From: Micrasema longulum
Lineage: Eukaryota; Arthropoda; Insecta; Trichoptera; Brachycentridae
Assembly (NCBI GenBank): GCA_022494885.1
Contig: JAGVSM010001209.1
Coordinates: forward strand, 1-64,000
Direction: 5' to 3'
DNA: 64,000 bases
Shown: piece after piece, positions 10,649-21,059 of the stretch
Numbering within the stretch: position 1 is the stretch's first letter
How the letters are laid out: each line of letters starts with the position of its first letter
Notes under the pieces: model-generated
The model's input: the letters and a program-made list of their open reading frames with translations, nothing else
What the model was told of the DNA's origin: nothing
The model's database searches: none
Program-made: the position numbers and the translations under genes

Positions 10649-11467
10649 TTGAATGAAATATAATCCTATCCATAATGCACGTAAGAATTTCAAACTCAGC
10701 TTATCTGCAAAAATGTTTCTTTAGACAATTTGGACGAATATACATAATATTACATACCTACGAATATTCTCAGACTGATCCTACGTCTCACATTCGTAAT
10801 AATATTTCGCCCTTAGCTAAATTCCCCCTCTTTCTACCCTAAACTCAGTGATATTCATCACATCAGGTTAATTAAAGGTTACGATATAATGTGGAGGGAG
10901 GAAACCGAAATTGCAGGAACATAGCTACATATTAATTTATACTTGAGTACAAATATTACAATTATTCATGTATTAGTATCATAATTACACACATGTATTT
11001 ATTTATGCTTTATTAAGTTAGTTCAGAACATCTTAAAAACTTATAAAAACTTTTAATAATATTACAACTTCTTTATCCAAATTTCTCGATAAATCTTTTT
11101 TAAAATTGATTCTACATATTTCGATTTTTTCTACTTCCTTTATTTCTTCAAGTAACTCACTGTTCAGCTTCAATCCCTTGTACAATGAGTTTTGAGATTC
11201 TGTTTTTTCCTCATTGGTAATATTATCTTTTTTTACACCTTGTTTCAAATGTATGACATTGTTGGTTAAATTTTATTATTGTTTTTATTTTTATTGATCC
11301 CCTTAATTATTTTATGTATAAAAATTGCTACATTATATTTAATTTGTTGCTTTACTGTGAGCGAGCCAATTTTTTTGTGCATTCTTCCTACATTAGAATA
11401 GATATTTCTTTTGAGTATAATCCTCATTGCCTTATTTTGATGAATTATGTATGTGTAAGTGTTTTAG
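10649..11467. other. Unassigned AT-rich DNA
   Basis: No repeat or gene is supported. A lysine-rich minus frame at 11033-11248 has no recognisable domain. Confidence 0.4.
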
Positions 11468-11545
11468 CATCCCCGTAGCAGTGGTAAGATGGTTAAAACG
11501 CTTGCCCTATGCACAAAGGTTCGATTACTGGTTATTAAAATGATA
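11468..11545 (+). mobile_element. Degenerate tRNA-derived SINE head
   Basis: 'gtagcagtggtaagatggtt' (box A-like) and 'aaaggttcgattactgg' (box B-like, 'ggttcgatta') are spaced as in SINE-A and SINE-B heads. The body does not match either family clearly. Confidence 0.45.
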
Positions 11546-12483
11546 TTGTAATTATTTTATAGTTAAAAAGTTTCTAAAATATACATCAAAGAACTTTTAC
11601 TTTTAAATTACATGTATCACATAAGAGCAAACAAAAAATTTGCTAAAAATAAACAAACTCTCTCATTTCATTTATGCATTTATGCACACTTAGTATAACT
11701 ATCTCAGAAGGTTTAAAAATAAAAACGCAATAATTTTAGGCGTGCTTGAGCGACTTTTAACTTATTTAAGTAAGTTTCGGTTTTGGGCAAAACGGAACAG
11801 AAGCGGGTTTCGGATTCGGCAAAAAATCTTGTTTTGGTCGCTCCCTATATAATTGAGGGCATTGGAAGCAAAGATAGTAAACTCCTGTTTTGGTGTTTTC
11901 AAAAAAAATAACAAAAACTGCTTCACCAATGCCAAAGAGAGTCTTCATGTTAGAAATGTTATTTTCACTGAACTTTAACTTTGAGATACTGATAAATTAG
12001 CTTGAATAGAAACACGAATTCAAAAAACTGTCCTTATACTTGTATGGCACGGTCATTTTAAAAATTTAAATCTCAAGCCTGTCATTGGTCGAATAAAATA
12101 TCTGATGGATATTGCTATGTTTGCTTCTAAACACTATTTTCAAACCATCAGAAGTATGATTTTGAACTTAATTTGCAACTATTTTATTAAGTTGATAAAC
12201 TACAGAATTACATTTTATCAACAAAAAAAATTTTTTTGGAGGTTGCTATCTTTGCTTCCAATGTCCTCAATTTTACTATTCATTATTGAAATGCCTTGCA
12301 GACTTATTCTGCCACAACTTCGTTTCGTAAGATCGTTCGTTCGTCATATATCCATCTCACTCTAACGCAATCAAAATCGTATTTCACTCTCGTTCCCTAT
12401 CACACAATACATTTGATTTTTTTAAACGAATTAGTTATAGAATAAGACCACTGCATCGTGCTTTTACTTACTTAGCGTATAAT
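11546..12483. other. Non-coding stretch with an inverted repeat
   Basis: The 35-bp segment 11852-11886 and the segment 12237-12271 are near-perfect reverse complements ('tatctttgcttccaatg' on one strand), and a weaker direct relative lies at 12107-12133. They could be arms of an old foldback element of about 0.4 kb. Open frames here run through these arms and are not supported as genes. Confidence 0.4.
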
Positions 12484-13030
12484 GCAGGATTGTTTTTTTT
12501 TTTGTTTTTTATTTATTTACTTTACAAAACATGCAGTCAACAATGATTGAGTTACATAATAAAGATAAGGTTTAACTCTTAAAATACTGTTGTAAATAAT
12601 CCCTTTGCGCGGTGATGTAACATCGAGTTAAAATAAACTTAAAATCATAAATACGCCGCTCATGTTAAGCGCGTGCGTCCCTTTTTAATGTCACAACTCC
12701 TGCTACAGAACAGGGTCTCTATCTTCCTTGTAATGACTTCTATCATCGTCTTATACAGATGTGTTGCTAAATTAACGGACATTCATTCTTCGCGTAGCAA
12801 GGATAAATATTTTTTGTATAAACATCCAGCATAGTTATACAAATTTTACTCTCCAAATCCGGTGTTAAAATGTTTATTTGAAAATTTCAAAAAATTACGA
12901 GTTCATAATTCGAAAAATTAAAAAGATATATCAAGTCTTGTATCCTATGTCGAACAGTGTGACATCACAGCCACACAAGAGTTAAAGACAGACTAGACAG
13001 TACTGTGTGGAACGTATCCCCCCTCTAAAA
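12484..13030 (-). mobile_element. Retroposon 3' end, partner of 32865-33240
   Basis: The pair shares 'cctttgcgc', 'gtaatgtaacatcg'-type sequence, 'catgcgtgc' or 'gcgcgtgcgtcc', 'caagtcttgtatc' and 'cacacaagagttaaa' in the same order. On the minus strand the copy ends near 12490 in AATAAATAAA and a poly(A) tract, indicating retroposition. No coding remnant was identified, so the autonomous parent is unknown. Confidence 0.65.
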
Positions 13031-13707
13031 GAGGATCCCGTGTATTAGTTAATACATTAAAAAAAACATTTTGAAAACATTTTTTTACGTATTTACTTCT
13101 TTTGATAAATTATCAGGATAAATTTGCAATCCGATACTAACACGCACCACAGAGTGTTGATAATGAAAAGCTTTGGATACCTTTTAACTTTAATTTATTC
13201 AAGAATAATCAGCTCATTCGTGTTACCTGATCTCTTAAAAAAATAAACCTACATTCGAAAAATGTCAACGCATTCACTATATTCTGATATCAATACGCAT
13301 TGTGTTTAAAATGTGGAGAAATACAATAGCCAATGGTCAAATTCACCCCTATTCACAATATGTAAATAATTCCATGAGAAACTTCTAGAAGGGTTTAACC
13401 GTTTTACACGCTCACGTTAATTACAGTGCATGTTGTATTAATTCTACCTTAAAAATGCATACAAAGTTATCCCGCTGTTAATATGCATACAACTTTCCCT
13501 GTTTTGCTATGCGGACAATATAGCCCAGGGGAGACGTCGGTCACTGAAACTTATAATCGGCTGAATTAATACTATGCTACAAAACCATTTAGCACTAAAT
13601 ATACAACAATAAATAAATATCTCGAATTCAGGGTGATGTACTATGTACAACCGACGGGATACCTAGATCTTGCATTTCTGTTTGCTGTACTGCAAATTCC
13701 TTAGTCA
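13031..13707. other. Unassigned DNA
   Basis: Mixed composition with no recognisable repeat or gene. Confidence 0.4.
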
Positions 13708-13990
13708 TGTTTCACTTTCATCATCATAATTTCGACAGCCCTGGGTGGGCCATGGCTGTATCCAGGAGTTATACTCTTGCCGGTCCGCTGCCTTTCCTCT
13801 CCCAATCTTCACTTTCAACGTTGTCGTGTCCGCACTGATGCAGCCCATCCATCGGATTTTGGGCTTCTCTGGTCTTCGTCTCCCTTGTGGCACAGAGAAA
13901 ATTAGGCGTTTTATGGGTTTGTCGTTATCAAGCGCTCCGTAGATTTCATATAGCCTCCTATTGTACTGATGGCGCCAACGATTGTTTTTA
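13708..13990 (-). pseudogene. RTE-like LINE, C-terminal remnant of the endonuclease-reverse transcriptase
   Basis: On the minus strand the frame reads a 'YNRRLYEIYG' segment, then 'GRRRPEKPKIRWMGCI', and later 'W' and 'GCR' positions. This is the basic 'GRRRRGRPK.RW.D.V..DL' tail I know from the last 100 residues of insect non-LTR polymerases of the RTE/Proto2 sort. The polymerase core is absent. A short run of TCATCA-type repeats follows the stop near 13715, consistent with a microsatellite-tailed 3' end. It is transcribed, if at all, towards lower coordinates, away from the LINE fragment at 14035, which has the opposite orientation. Confidence 0.65.
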
Positions 13991-14034
13991 ATACTTCATT
14001 TTACCTTCGTGAAAAATTTTTACTCTTACTTTTT

Positions 14035-14245
14035 CAAATCATGGCTTGTCTCTTCATTCACATTATCCTACCACAATTTCTACTTCTCTAATTCATATAG
14101 TGTTCTTGCGGCTCGTCTGTGAAATCGTCTCTCATCCACTATCAAAGATGTTTGTACAGCAGCTCTGTTTAAATCACACCGGAAGAAAAATCTTCTATTT
14201 TAAAAGTATTTGGATTCCATGTCAATTTTTTTATGCTTAAATTCT
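14035..14245 (+). pseudogene. CR1/Jockey-group LINE, C-terminal remnant
   Basis: One plus frame reads 'AARL*NRLSSTIKDVCTAAL' and then a 'FKSHRKK' block. This is the familiar 'ARLWNSLP..IKD...LFK..LK' signature at the end of CR1/Jockey-like open reading frame 2. A stop replaces the Trp. The DNA block around 'aaagatgtttgt' recurs at 25290, where a second copy of the same family is found. No catalytic residues are included, so this is a dead fragment. Confidence 0.7.
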
Positions 14246-15741
14246 AATTTTCCTTCGTTGGGTCGTAAGGCGTCCACAAAAAACTTTCAAGATACGTCTT
14301 CCTGCGTCTGGCCCATGTCCAAAAGTGAACTACCGTCGAACTGACGATGGCAAAAATTCAGGCCAAGAGAAAACATATTATTATAATATCTCGATAAGCA
14401 GGCCAACTCAAAGCACTTGGGAATTGGCATAGAAATCTCCTAATAAAAGTATGTTCATTAATGTTAATCAAAAATCTAAACAATCAAGCATTTAATTTCC
14501 TGGTTTGTTTTTTTGTTGTCTTTTTGTGTTTAAATTGTTTACAAATTATTTCCAGGTCAAATTTCACGAACGCGATGTTGCATGCCAAACGACGTTATGT
14601 TTAAATTATACGAAATATTTTAAAACATAAAATACTCAATGAAAAATTTAGTCAGCGATCATAAAATAATTAGATTTATTATAAAATTATTAAATATGTT
14701 GATATGTTCCATTAAAATATAGACGGTGTCAAAACAATAAATCTTATTTTAGAAATCGGGTTGCAAACAGAACAACCAGTGTGTAATAAAATCTGAACGC
14801 GAAGTTTGTCCTTTTTTTCTTTTGTCGAGCGGAAACAAAAGGAGACGTACACATTGGTTGTCGCTGAAAATAATTATAAGAGGCACATCCGCACTTAAAG
14901 ACTCCAGTCGAACCCTAATATAAGTGGCGTCATAAAAAAACCCTTTTCTAAACAATGTGTTTTTTAAGTAATATTCTTTAATATTTGGGAGAACAATTAT
15001 GAACATTGCCTTAAGCACCAATAAATGTAGAAAGTCACAAGACACTAAAACGGAGAAATTACGCTAAAGGATTGTCGCATGTAGAAAGTTTCGAAACGTT
15101 ATGATTTAGGATTCTGTCATTGTTTGGAGGAAACAAAGAGACATTTTTAACTGCTTCTATATTTTGGTAAACAAAAATTCCGAACTCTAATCAATACGTG
15201 CATAGTCATATGCGAAAATTAAAATATACTAAAATTATTAATATTTGTATGCCTACATCACATTCAATAAATAATGTACAACTCATTATGCGAACCACTT
15301 ACTTGACATGCTTATCTAGAAACAATAATATAAGTATAATTTAAGGTACTAGTTAAAAATAATAGGATTAATATTTTACTGATTTATATAGCGCCACTAT
15401 TGTGAAAAAAGCACCTCCGAGCCGCTTTACTATTAAATAATTAAACTCATTCTGACTGAGTTATAAACAGACACATTTTATTCTGATGTAAAATTGAGGG
15501 TATGAGGGTCCTTAAGATTTGTTTTTACAGTATCAAAAATTTAAATAGAAGAAGACTTCAAAATCCCTAATTCATGTGAATTTATTATTGAATAAAATAT
15601 TTTGGTAGTATTGTAAACAATATTGTCTAGCACATAAGAACTTGAATAAATAATGTTATATTATATATTATATAAGGCTAATTAGATCAATAAGTAGTTT
15701 AATATTAATTAATAAGAATAAATAAGGGAATTGTTTATTAG
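14246..15741. other. Unassigned AT-rich DNA
   Basis: No family was recognised. A 98-residue minus frame at 14749-15045 carries no motif I can name and shows no paralogue in the window; it is retained only as a chance frame. Confidence 0.4.
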
Positions 15742-16663
15742 TGTACGGAATGTAAATGTTATGTACATGTATGTGTAAACGGTCATGCCAAGAAAATAAA
15801 AGGAAAAAAAAAATAGAAGATACGCACATCATGACGAGTAGCGAGAACTAAAGAAAAGTTAGGGTCGGGGCTACAACTGGAACAACCCCGATGGAAAAGG
15901 GTTGGTCCAACACCATGTTTAACCTACGAGGATTGGAGGAGGCCATTGAAGAGGAAGGCCCAGAAGTTCCGCAGAGAGAGGGTGGAAGGATTTGGTATAA
16001 AATACACTACATGCGCGATAAAGAGGATATTCGAACGTTGATATTCGAAAGAGATTCGAAAGTTTAAATTCGAGAAGTAAGATTTGAAGGAGTCGGGACG
16101 TCAGAGTCAATTCGCGATGTGATCTCTCAAGTCACTAAGTCGAGTAGTAGGTCACGGGTGACACTCGCTCACTTCGCAAACCGCGATCAAGCCCACTAAG
16201 TCCGCTGGCTTAAAGCGAACACCCTGCCGTACGCCACCGTACACCGCCGCAATTCCTCACGCTCAAGCCGCAAGTAAACACCTGTCCGATTAACCATAAT
16301 CGCAGGTACTTACTTCGGAAGTTCACGCCGCGTTATAAGACGCCTAAGAAGATCCCAGGACCACGTCGAGTCCTTCAGCCGCCGCCTTCCGTGCCCGAAG
16401 TCTCCGGTCAAGCTGCAGCATCGGGATCCAGCCGCCAGAACCTGCCGAAGACGCATCGAGCTGCCACACGTCGCCGCGCCGCGACGCTCAACCCCGTCAC
16501 ACACTCTTCGTCAGGGTATTTTTAAGTTATATTTAAGATTATTTCTAAGGTAGATTTAGTTTTGTCCTAATATAATTCTTTATTTCACGAAGCCATAAAT
16601 TATTTCTTCACCCTCTCCCCCTCTTTAATAAATTGACTGACATAAACAAGAAGCGAGCTAACA
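15742..16663 (+). mobile_element. Candidate solo LTR, GC-rich
   Basis: This block of about 0.9 kb is distinctly richer in G and C than its surroundings. It starts TGT and ends ACA, has a TATA-like 'ggtataaaataca' near 15995 and a poly(A) signal AATAAA at 16627-16632. That order fits the U3-R-U5 layout of an LTR retrotransposon. The flanking tetramers are 'ttag' and 'ttac', a 3/4 match, so the target duplication is not convincing. No gag or pol lies on either side. Alternatives are an unrelated CpG-rich promoter or an exon; the open frames (for example minus 16310-16504) look compositional. Confidence 0.4.
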
Positions 16664-16810
16664 TTACGATTTTTTTTATTTTCATTTTTATACATATTTT
16701 TTTTAAATAATTTATTATTGTACAAAGTGCGTAAAGCGCTATTGTCAATGTTTTAAAAAGATAACTTGATTTTCGGAATAAAGTGCCATTTTTTAAAGTC
16801 ATCGAATTAA

Positions 16811-16880
16811 TCACCATCATTATCATAATCATGCCCATATCTGCACCCTATGATAAATAGGGCACTGCATTGATAAACAA
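16811..16880 (-). mobile_element. SINE-B 3' fragment
   Basis: 'tcaccatcattatcat' (remnant of the GAT tail) followed by 'ctgcaccctatg' and 'agggcactgcattg' marks the 3' end of a minus-strand SINE-B. Confidence 0.6.
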
Positions 16881-17204
16881 GATGCTGCGTACATTCATTA
16901 TTTGTTACATAAGGGAAATGATTACAATGAAAAGTTAACCGAGTTTTCTTAAATTATTTGCAAGTAAAATATAATTTTCCTTACAAAAATGTGTGTATTT
17001 GTTCAAAAAATTAAATTCTCTTAATAAGAAATCTGTAATTTTTGATGAGTTTTTTTAAAAATTGAATGTTTAATAACATAAACAGAAAATTATTTTTTAT
17101 TTGATATAATATTTAATATAACTCCAGTGACTTCCAATGGGACTAACAATGGTAAACGGGCCCAGGCAATAAATTTTTCATATCGACCTTACCAAGAACA
17201 GACA
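16881..17204. other. AT-rich DNA without features
   Basis: Nothing recognised. Confidence 0.4.
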
Positions 17205-17305
17205 GGCGCCGTTTTTCAGTTGGTTAGACGGCTAACTGCAAAACTGGCGTCGCGGGTTTGATTCCCGCCATAGAGATTAAGCGGGTTATTCCTTTAAAAA
17301 AACAA
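17205..17305 (+). mobile_element. SINE-D, tRNA-derived, internally deleted
   Basis: 'cagttggttagacggc' (box A-like) and 'gcgggtttgattcccgc' (box B with paired T arm) form a clear tRNA-like head. It then jumps to 'taagcgggttattccttt', the 3' tail seen at 40521 on the minus strand. The middle of the element is missing compared with 40521-40728. The head could fold partly like a tRNA, but the tail and the other copies argue for a SINE. Confidence 0.8.
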
Positions 17306-17494
17306 ACCCGGAACCTAAAACATGATAGGCGAACTCCAGTTTTCTTGAAAATCTCCACACTATTTATTTTTTAAGATTTTTAGCTGAGAGTTGTCATTAA
17401 GTCGAAAATACTTGTTCAGGACTCTGGTTCTAATTCACACACAGAACTGTATTCATCATCTGCGCGAACACAATCTAATCAACGTTTACCAAGA
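17306..17494. other. Unassigned DNA
   Basis: Short spacer with no recognised signal. Confidence 0.4.
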
Positions 17495-17830
17495 TAATTT
17501 TTTTTTTTTTTTTGTTTATGTGTTTATTTTTTTACAATATACATAAAAGGTAAAACAAAGTAAACAAAAAATAAAAGATAATTACATAGCAATCAAATAC
17601 ATATTAACAGTAAAAATATTAAACGAAAAATTCCACAATGGCATAGCCTGTTCGTGGGAATACAAGAAATGTTTATGAATTTTTGCTCTTTTAATAAATA
17701 GACAGGTAAAATATTTTTGTGGAATATAAGAAAGAGAAAAAAAAATATTCTGTAAAAGATTAAAAGGTATCGCACGCAACTACACTGGCTCAGAATCAGG
17801 CAAAAAAGAAACATTCATATTTTATCATTT
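17495..17830 (-). mobile_element. LINE-C 3' end (minus copy)
   Basis: The minus strand aligns with 49085-49365: 'gagcaaaaattcat' against 'gagcgaaaattcat', 'caaacaggccatgcc'-type sequence, and 'ttaatatgtatttgattgct' against 'ttaatatgtatttcattgct'. It ends in a long poly(A), seen as the T run at 17499-17514. Upstream minus frames are hydrophobic and not diagnostic, so the parent element is uncertain. Confidence 0.65.
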
Positions 17831-17849
17831 CTTCACAATATTATCTGAG

Positions 17850-18295
17850 AGAGCTATTCCAACCTGTATCACAACACGGAGTATCTTTTCGTTCTAGTAA
17901 CGAGAGAACCCTTTTAATGCCCTTTCATCGCTCTAATTTTTTTGCCTCAGCTTTCACAGTAGTAGCTCGATTGTGGAATAATCTACCCACTAATGTTAGA
18001 GACTTATTTACATTTATGTCACTATCTAAATATTTAAGTTGTTCCTTTATCCTTTTTCTTTCCTTCCATCTTTATCTCCTCCTCTCTTTATAGTATGGTG
18101 TTAATTTTTAATGTAAATTTATTTTCTTAATCTTTGTTTTTAATTTTTGAATAAAATTGTAAGATTCAATATGTCTATGAACTTGTAATTTTCTCAAACT
18201 GAACGGTTTGGGTAGGTAGGAAGAAATTGCCTTAAGGCAATATGCCCGCCCTTATAGGCATATAAACTGTATATGAATAAAAATAGTTAAACAAA
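17850..18295 (+). pseudogene. CR1/Jockey-group LINE, C-terminal remnant with 3' UTR
   Basis: A plus frame reads 'FASAFTVVARLWNNLPTNVR' before the stop near 18093, the standard end of LINE open reading frame 2 in this group. The 3' untranslated part contains 'gccttaaggcaatatgcccg' and 'cttataggcatataaactgt' and finishes in AATAAAAATAG. The upstream reverse-transcriptase core is gone. It lies back to back with LINE-C at 17495-17830, whose 5'-truncated end touches this one. Confidence 0.75.
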
Positions 18296-18889
18296 TCAAA
18301 GGTACTTTTTTTATTTTGTACTATTTAAAAAAGGAAATAAAAAATATTTTTAAAAAACAAACAAATATTCCGTATTGTTAAAGGACAAAAAAATATATTA
18401 TAAAAAAAAAGTTTTCATCAAATTCCTGATATATTAGGAAGATTCAATAAAATATATTACGGTTAATCTACAAATCACCTGGCAAGTTGTTTTCAAGTCG
18501 TCAATTAATTAAATTTATTTCTGTAACATTATAAGTTGACTCTATTACATAATAAACCAAAATAATTATTATGTTTTGATCAAAGAAAAAATATTTCCAA
18601 AGCCATTTAACACTTTAATCTCTATTTCGAAACTCCAATAAAAATAATTACCCTCAATACTAATAACTAAATGACACATCATAGTTAAATCTACTAACTA
18701 TTTGAGTGCTCTCACATACTTCTGAGAAACAAGAATAATGATCTTAACATTCAGAAATGGTTATCTCTGAACTTAGAAGAGAATTATTTATTTTTATAGT
18801 TTGTAATTACAGTCGATCTTTGCGTCGTAAGTCAGGGCTGCTTCATTTTATGGAAACCGTTCATGTTTACGGATAATCAAGTTTACAGG
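18296..18889. other. Unassigned AT-rich DNA
   Basis: A-rich and T-rich runs; no supported feature. Confidence 0.4.
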
Positions 18890-19450
18890 GAAAAAAGCGA
18901 ATATCTTTTCAACAATGTTTGAGTAAGTCCAAATGCTTGCAGACTGGCTGGATTTCCTCCCTAGGGAGTTTTTCATTTTGAAATTTATTTCAACAGAGAT
19001 GGAAAACCTTTCTGAGAAGGGAATATATAAGTCTAGGCATTTACAGGGCTTATGACCTGTCATTGGCTGGTTTATGTGGCCCTCTTACACACTGTGTAAC
19101 ATTCACCATTCTGCCCATGTTTGAACATTTACATTTCCTCAACTCTTCCGTCTGTTGACTTTTGTGAAGTAAAAGAGCTGAAACCTTTATCACGTGGGTG
19201 AGATTCATCCGGCTGAACCAAATCACCTACTAGGCAACGCCTGAAAACAATTTTCCAATTTTCATACTTCTTCTTTTACCAGGTAGTTAATTCAACAATG
19301 TTTGAGTACGTCCAAATGCGTGCAGACTGCCTGGATTTCCTCCCAAAAGAGTTATTCATATTTTAATTTATTTCAACGGGGAGGGAAAACATTTCTGAGA
19401 AGGGAATATGGAAGTCTAGGCATTTACAGGGCTTATGACCTGCTATGACC
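18890..19450 (+). repeat. FB383 family, tandem arrangement (period 383)
   Basis: The segment starting 'ttcaacaatgtttgag' at 18908 returns at 19291, and the following modules ('cagactg.ctggatttcctc', 'tctgagaagggaatat', 'aagtctaggcatttacaggg') repeat at the same offset of 383. About 1.4 units are present. Here the unit order is plain head to tail, unlike the inverted arrangements at 9885 and 54190. Confidence 0.85.
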
Positions 19451-19697
19451 ATGAATCTCAATGTGCAACAATGGTGATTTGACTCATAAAGGTAATAAAC
19501 CAAAATCAGTGATTGAACATCCCATTTCCAAGACAAACCAAAACGATTTTTTCCGAGTACCTTAGCCTCGTACATGACACGTAAGGCTAATAAATACAGA
19601 GGTCCAAATAAATATATATAAAAAAAGGGGAGGGAGTAACGATGATAATGATTGATTCATTTCACATATTTATTAAGTTTTGTTTATTTATTACATA

Positions 19698-19950
19698 TAG
19701 TGGCTGGCGCGTTTGCCTACCACGCAAGAGGTCTCGGGTTCGATTTCCGACGTAGTTAACACAAAATATTTATTTAAAAAGGTGTTTTAACACTGGAATA
19801 CTATTTCATGGTCCCTGGATCGGCACCTGAAGCGTAAGACCAATCATCTCACCCTCACATATGAAAAATGATCAAGTTACGCAGCAATTGGTAGAACAAT
19901 GCAGTGCCCGATGCAGCATTAGGTGCGGAAAGGGAATGATGATGATGATT
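19698..19950 (+). mobile_element. SINE-B, full-length reference copy
   Basis: The tRNA-like head ('ctggcgcgtttgcctacc', box B 'gggttcgatttcc') is followed by 'aatatttatttaaaaaggtg', 'catggtccctggatcggcac', 'tgaagcgtaagaccaatcat', 'aacaatgcagtgcccgatgc' and 'ggtgcggaaagggaatgatg', ending in GAT repeats. It is flanked by AT-rich DNA. The family is the most numerous SINE in the window, with about ten copies or fragments. Confidence 0.85.
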
Positions 19951-20074
19951 ACATGCAACTTAAATCTAAAATTCGGGCGGGAATAAACAAAAAATAAAAG
20001 TACATTTCGATTACATCAGGAGATCAGTTTTTCGCTTTTTAAATTAGCTTTTCCAACGTGATAAAAAATTTTTG
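19951..20074. other. Unassigned spacer
   Basis: No feature seen. Confidence 0.4.
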
Positions 20075-20365
20075 GTCGCGCGGTATGGTCGATAATCTTG
20101 AGATTATGAAGAGAATTGATTTGTATGTTCCTGATAATTACCTAAGACAGCGTCAGCATATATTGTTTCATATTCCGATATACAGGAACAACCTGCCGAA
20201 GGTTATGCCTGTTGGAAGGACTTAGGATGTTGATCTGTTGCGGAGAGGTTTTCCGAAGCTGGATTTTCCTACTACTTTGACAAAAGTCTCTTTGGTGTAT
20301 TTTTTTTTAAATATGAACGCCTTAGATTTTAGTTTCTTGTGTACATGTTTTTTTTTTAATAAATG
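20075..20365 (+). pseudogene. LINE C-terminal remnant
   Basis: A plus frame reads 'EIMKRIDLYVPDNYLRQRQH', then an 'LFHIPIYR..L' block and a stop. It matches the 'l..I.f.VP....R....F..P..RT' pattern typical of CR1-like elements and seen also at 56887, 59382 and 22470. The tail at 20350 has poly(T)-AATAAATGAATTTAATTTAATT. Polymerase motifs are absent. Confidence 0.6.
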
Positions 20366-20683
20366 AATTTAATTTAATTGATTTGAATTATTGAAGTTCA
20401 TTTAAATGCTGTTAATAATAGACACTACCATACCAAGAAGTATTATTGCTATAGTTTAGATATACGAAGACATCAAGGATAAAGTAGATTTTCGCGATAA
20501 TAATCTAACAGAATACCTGTTATATTTTAGAATCGGGCAAAACGTTGACAAATCGTATATCTAATAATATTAGCTCAGTATGAGTCTCGGATTATCGCGT
20601 TTCTGTAAAATACCACGAATCAATCTTCATATCGTTTTGATGTATCGACAACCCTGTTTATAAGCAAGCTCGGAATGTAAACT

Positions 20684-21028
20684 TCATCCGTCTTGCGACG
20701 GTTTACGAGGATTCCTAAAGTCAAAACAGACCGATTTGCTTTGGTTTTCGAAACGTAATGGCGTCGAACTTGCTGATTGATAACCCGTCCATGGAAAGAG
20801 GTGATTTGTTGTGAAAATCTCCACAGATAACTCCCTATTCATAGTCTTCAGATGACACTTATAAATATCCACCACGCTCCGAGAAAAAAGAGTAAAACCG
20901 CATCCACGTAATGAAATACATCTCGAACTATTTATATAGCTATTTTTATGATAGGCCTCCGAAAAATCTCGGAGACGCGTAACTTTGAAGTGGTGCGTTT
21001 CATTTGAAGGGTAGCAGTTCATCCCCAA
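20684..21028 (-). CDS. Unrecognised 114-residue open frame
   Basis: This is the only open frame of its length in a stretch of less extreme base composition that I could not tie to a transposon. It begins with two nearby Met codons (positions 1 and 3), is hydrophilic with scattered Cys and His, and has no signal peptide, membrane segment or named motif. There is a TTTAAA about 20-30 bases upstream on the minus strand, too weak to call a promoter. No splice-linked exon was found. It may be a chance frame, an exon of an uncharacterised gene, or transposon debris. Confidence 0.2.
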   Translation of the reverse strand: MGMNCYPSNETHHFKVTRLRDFSEAYHKNSYINSSRCISLRGCGFTLFSRSVVDIYKCHLKTMNRELSVEIFTTNHLFPWTGYQSASSTPLRFENQSKSVCFDFRNPRKPSQDG

Positions 21029-21059
21029 ACAAAATTACGTTTTTTTTTCCCGGGTATTT

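Noticed and set aside
11766..11948. 60-residue Pro/Lys-rich minus frame
   Set aside because: It runs through one arm of the inverted repeat at 11852-11886 and resembles no protein family.
16310..16504. Arg-rich protein on the minus strand
   Set aside because: It lies in the GC-rich LTR candidate, where long frames arise from few stop codons; no domain is visible.
17205..17280. tRNA gene
   Set aside because: The T arm pairs well, but the full SINE-D copy at 40521-40728 shows that the tail belongs to a retroposon.
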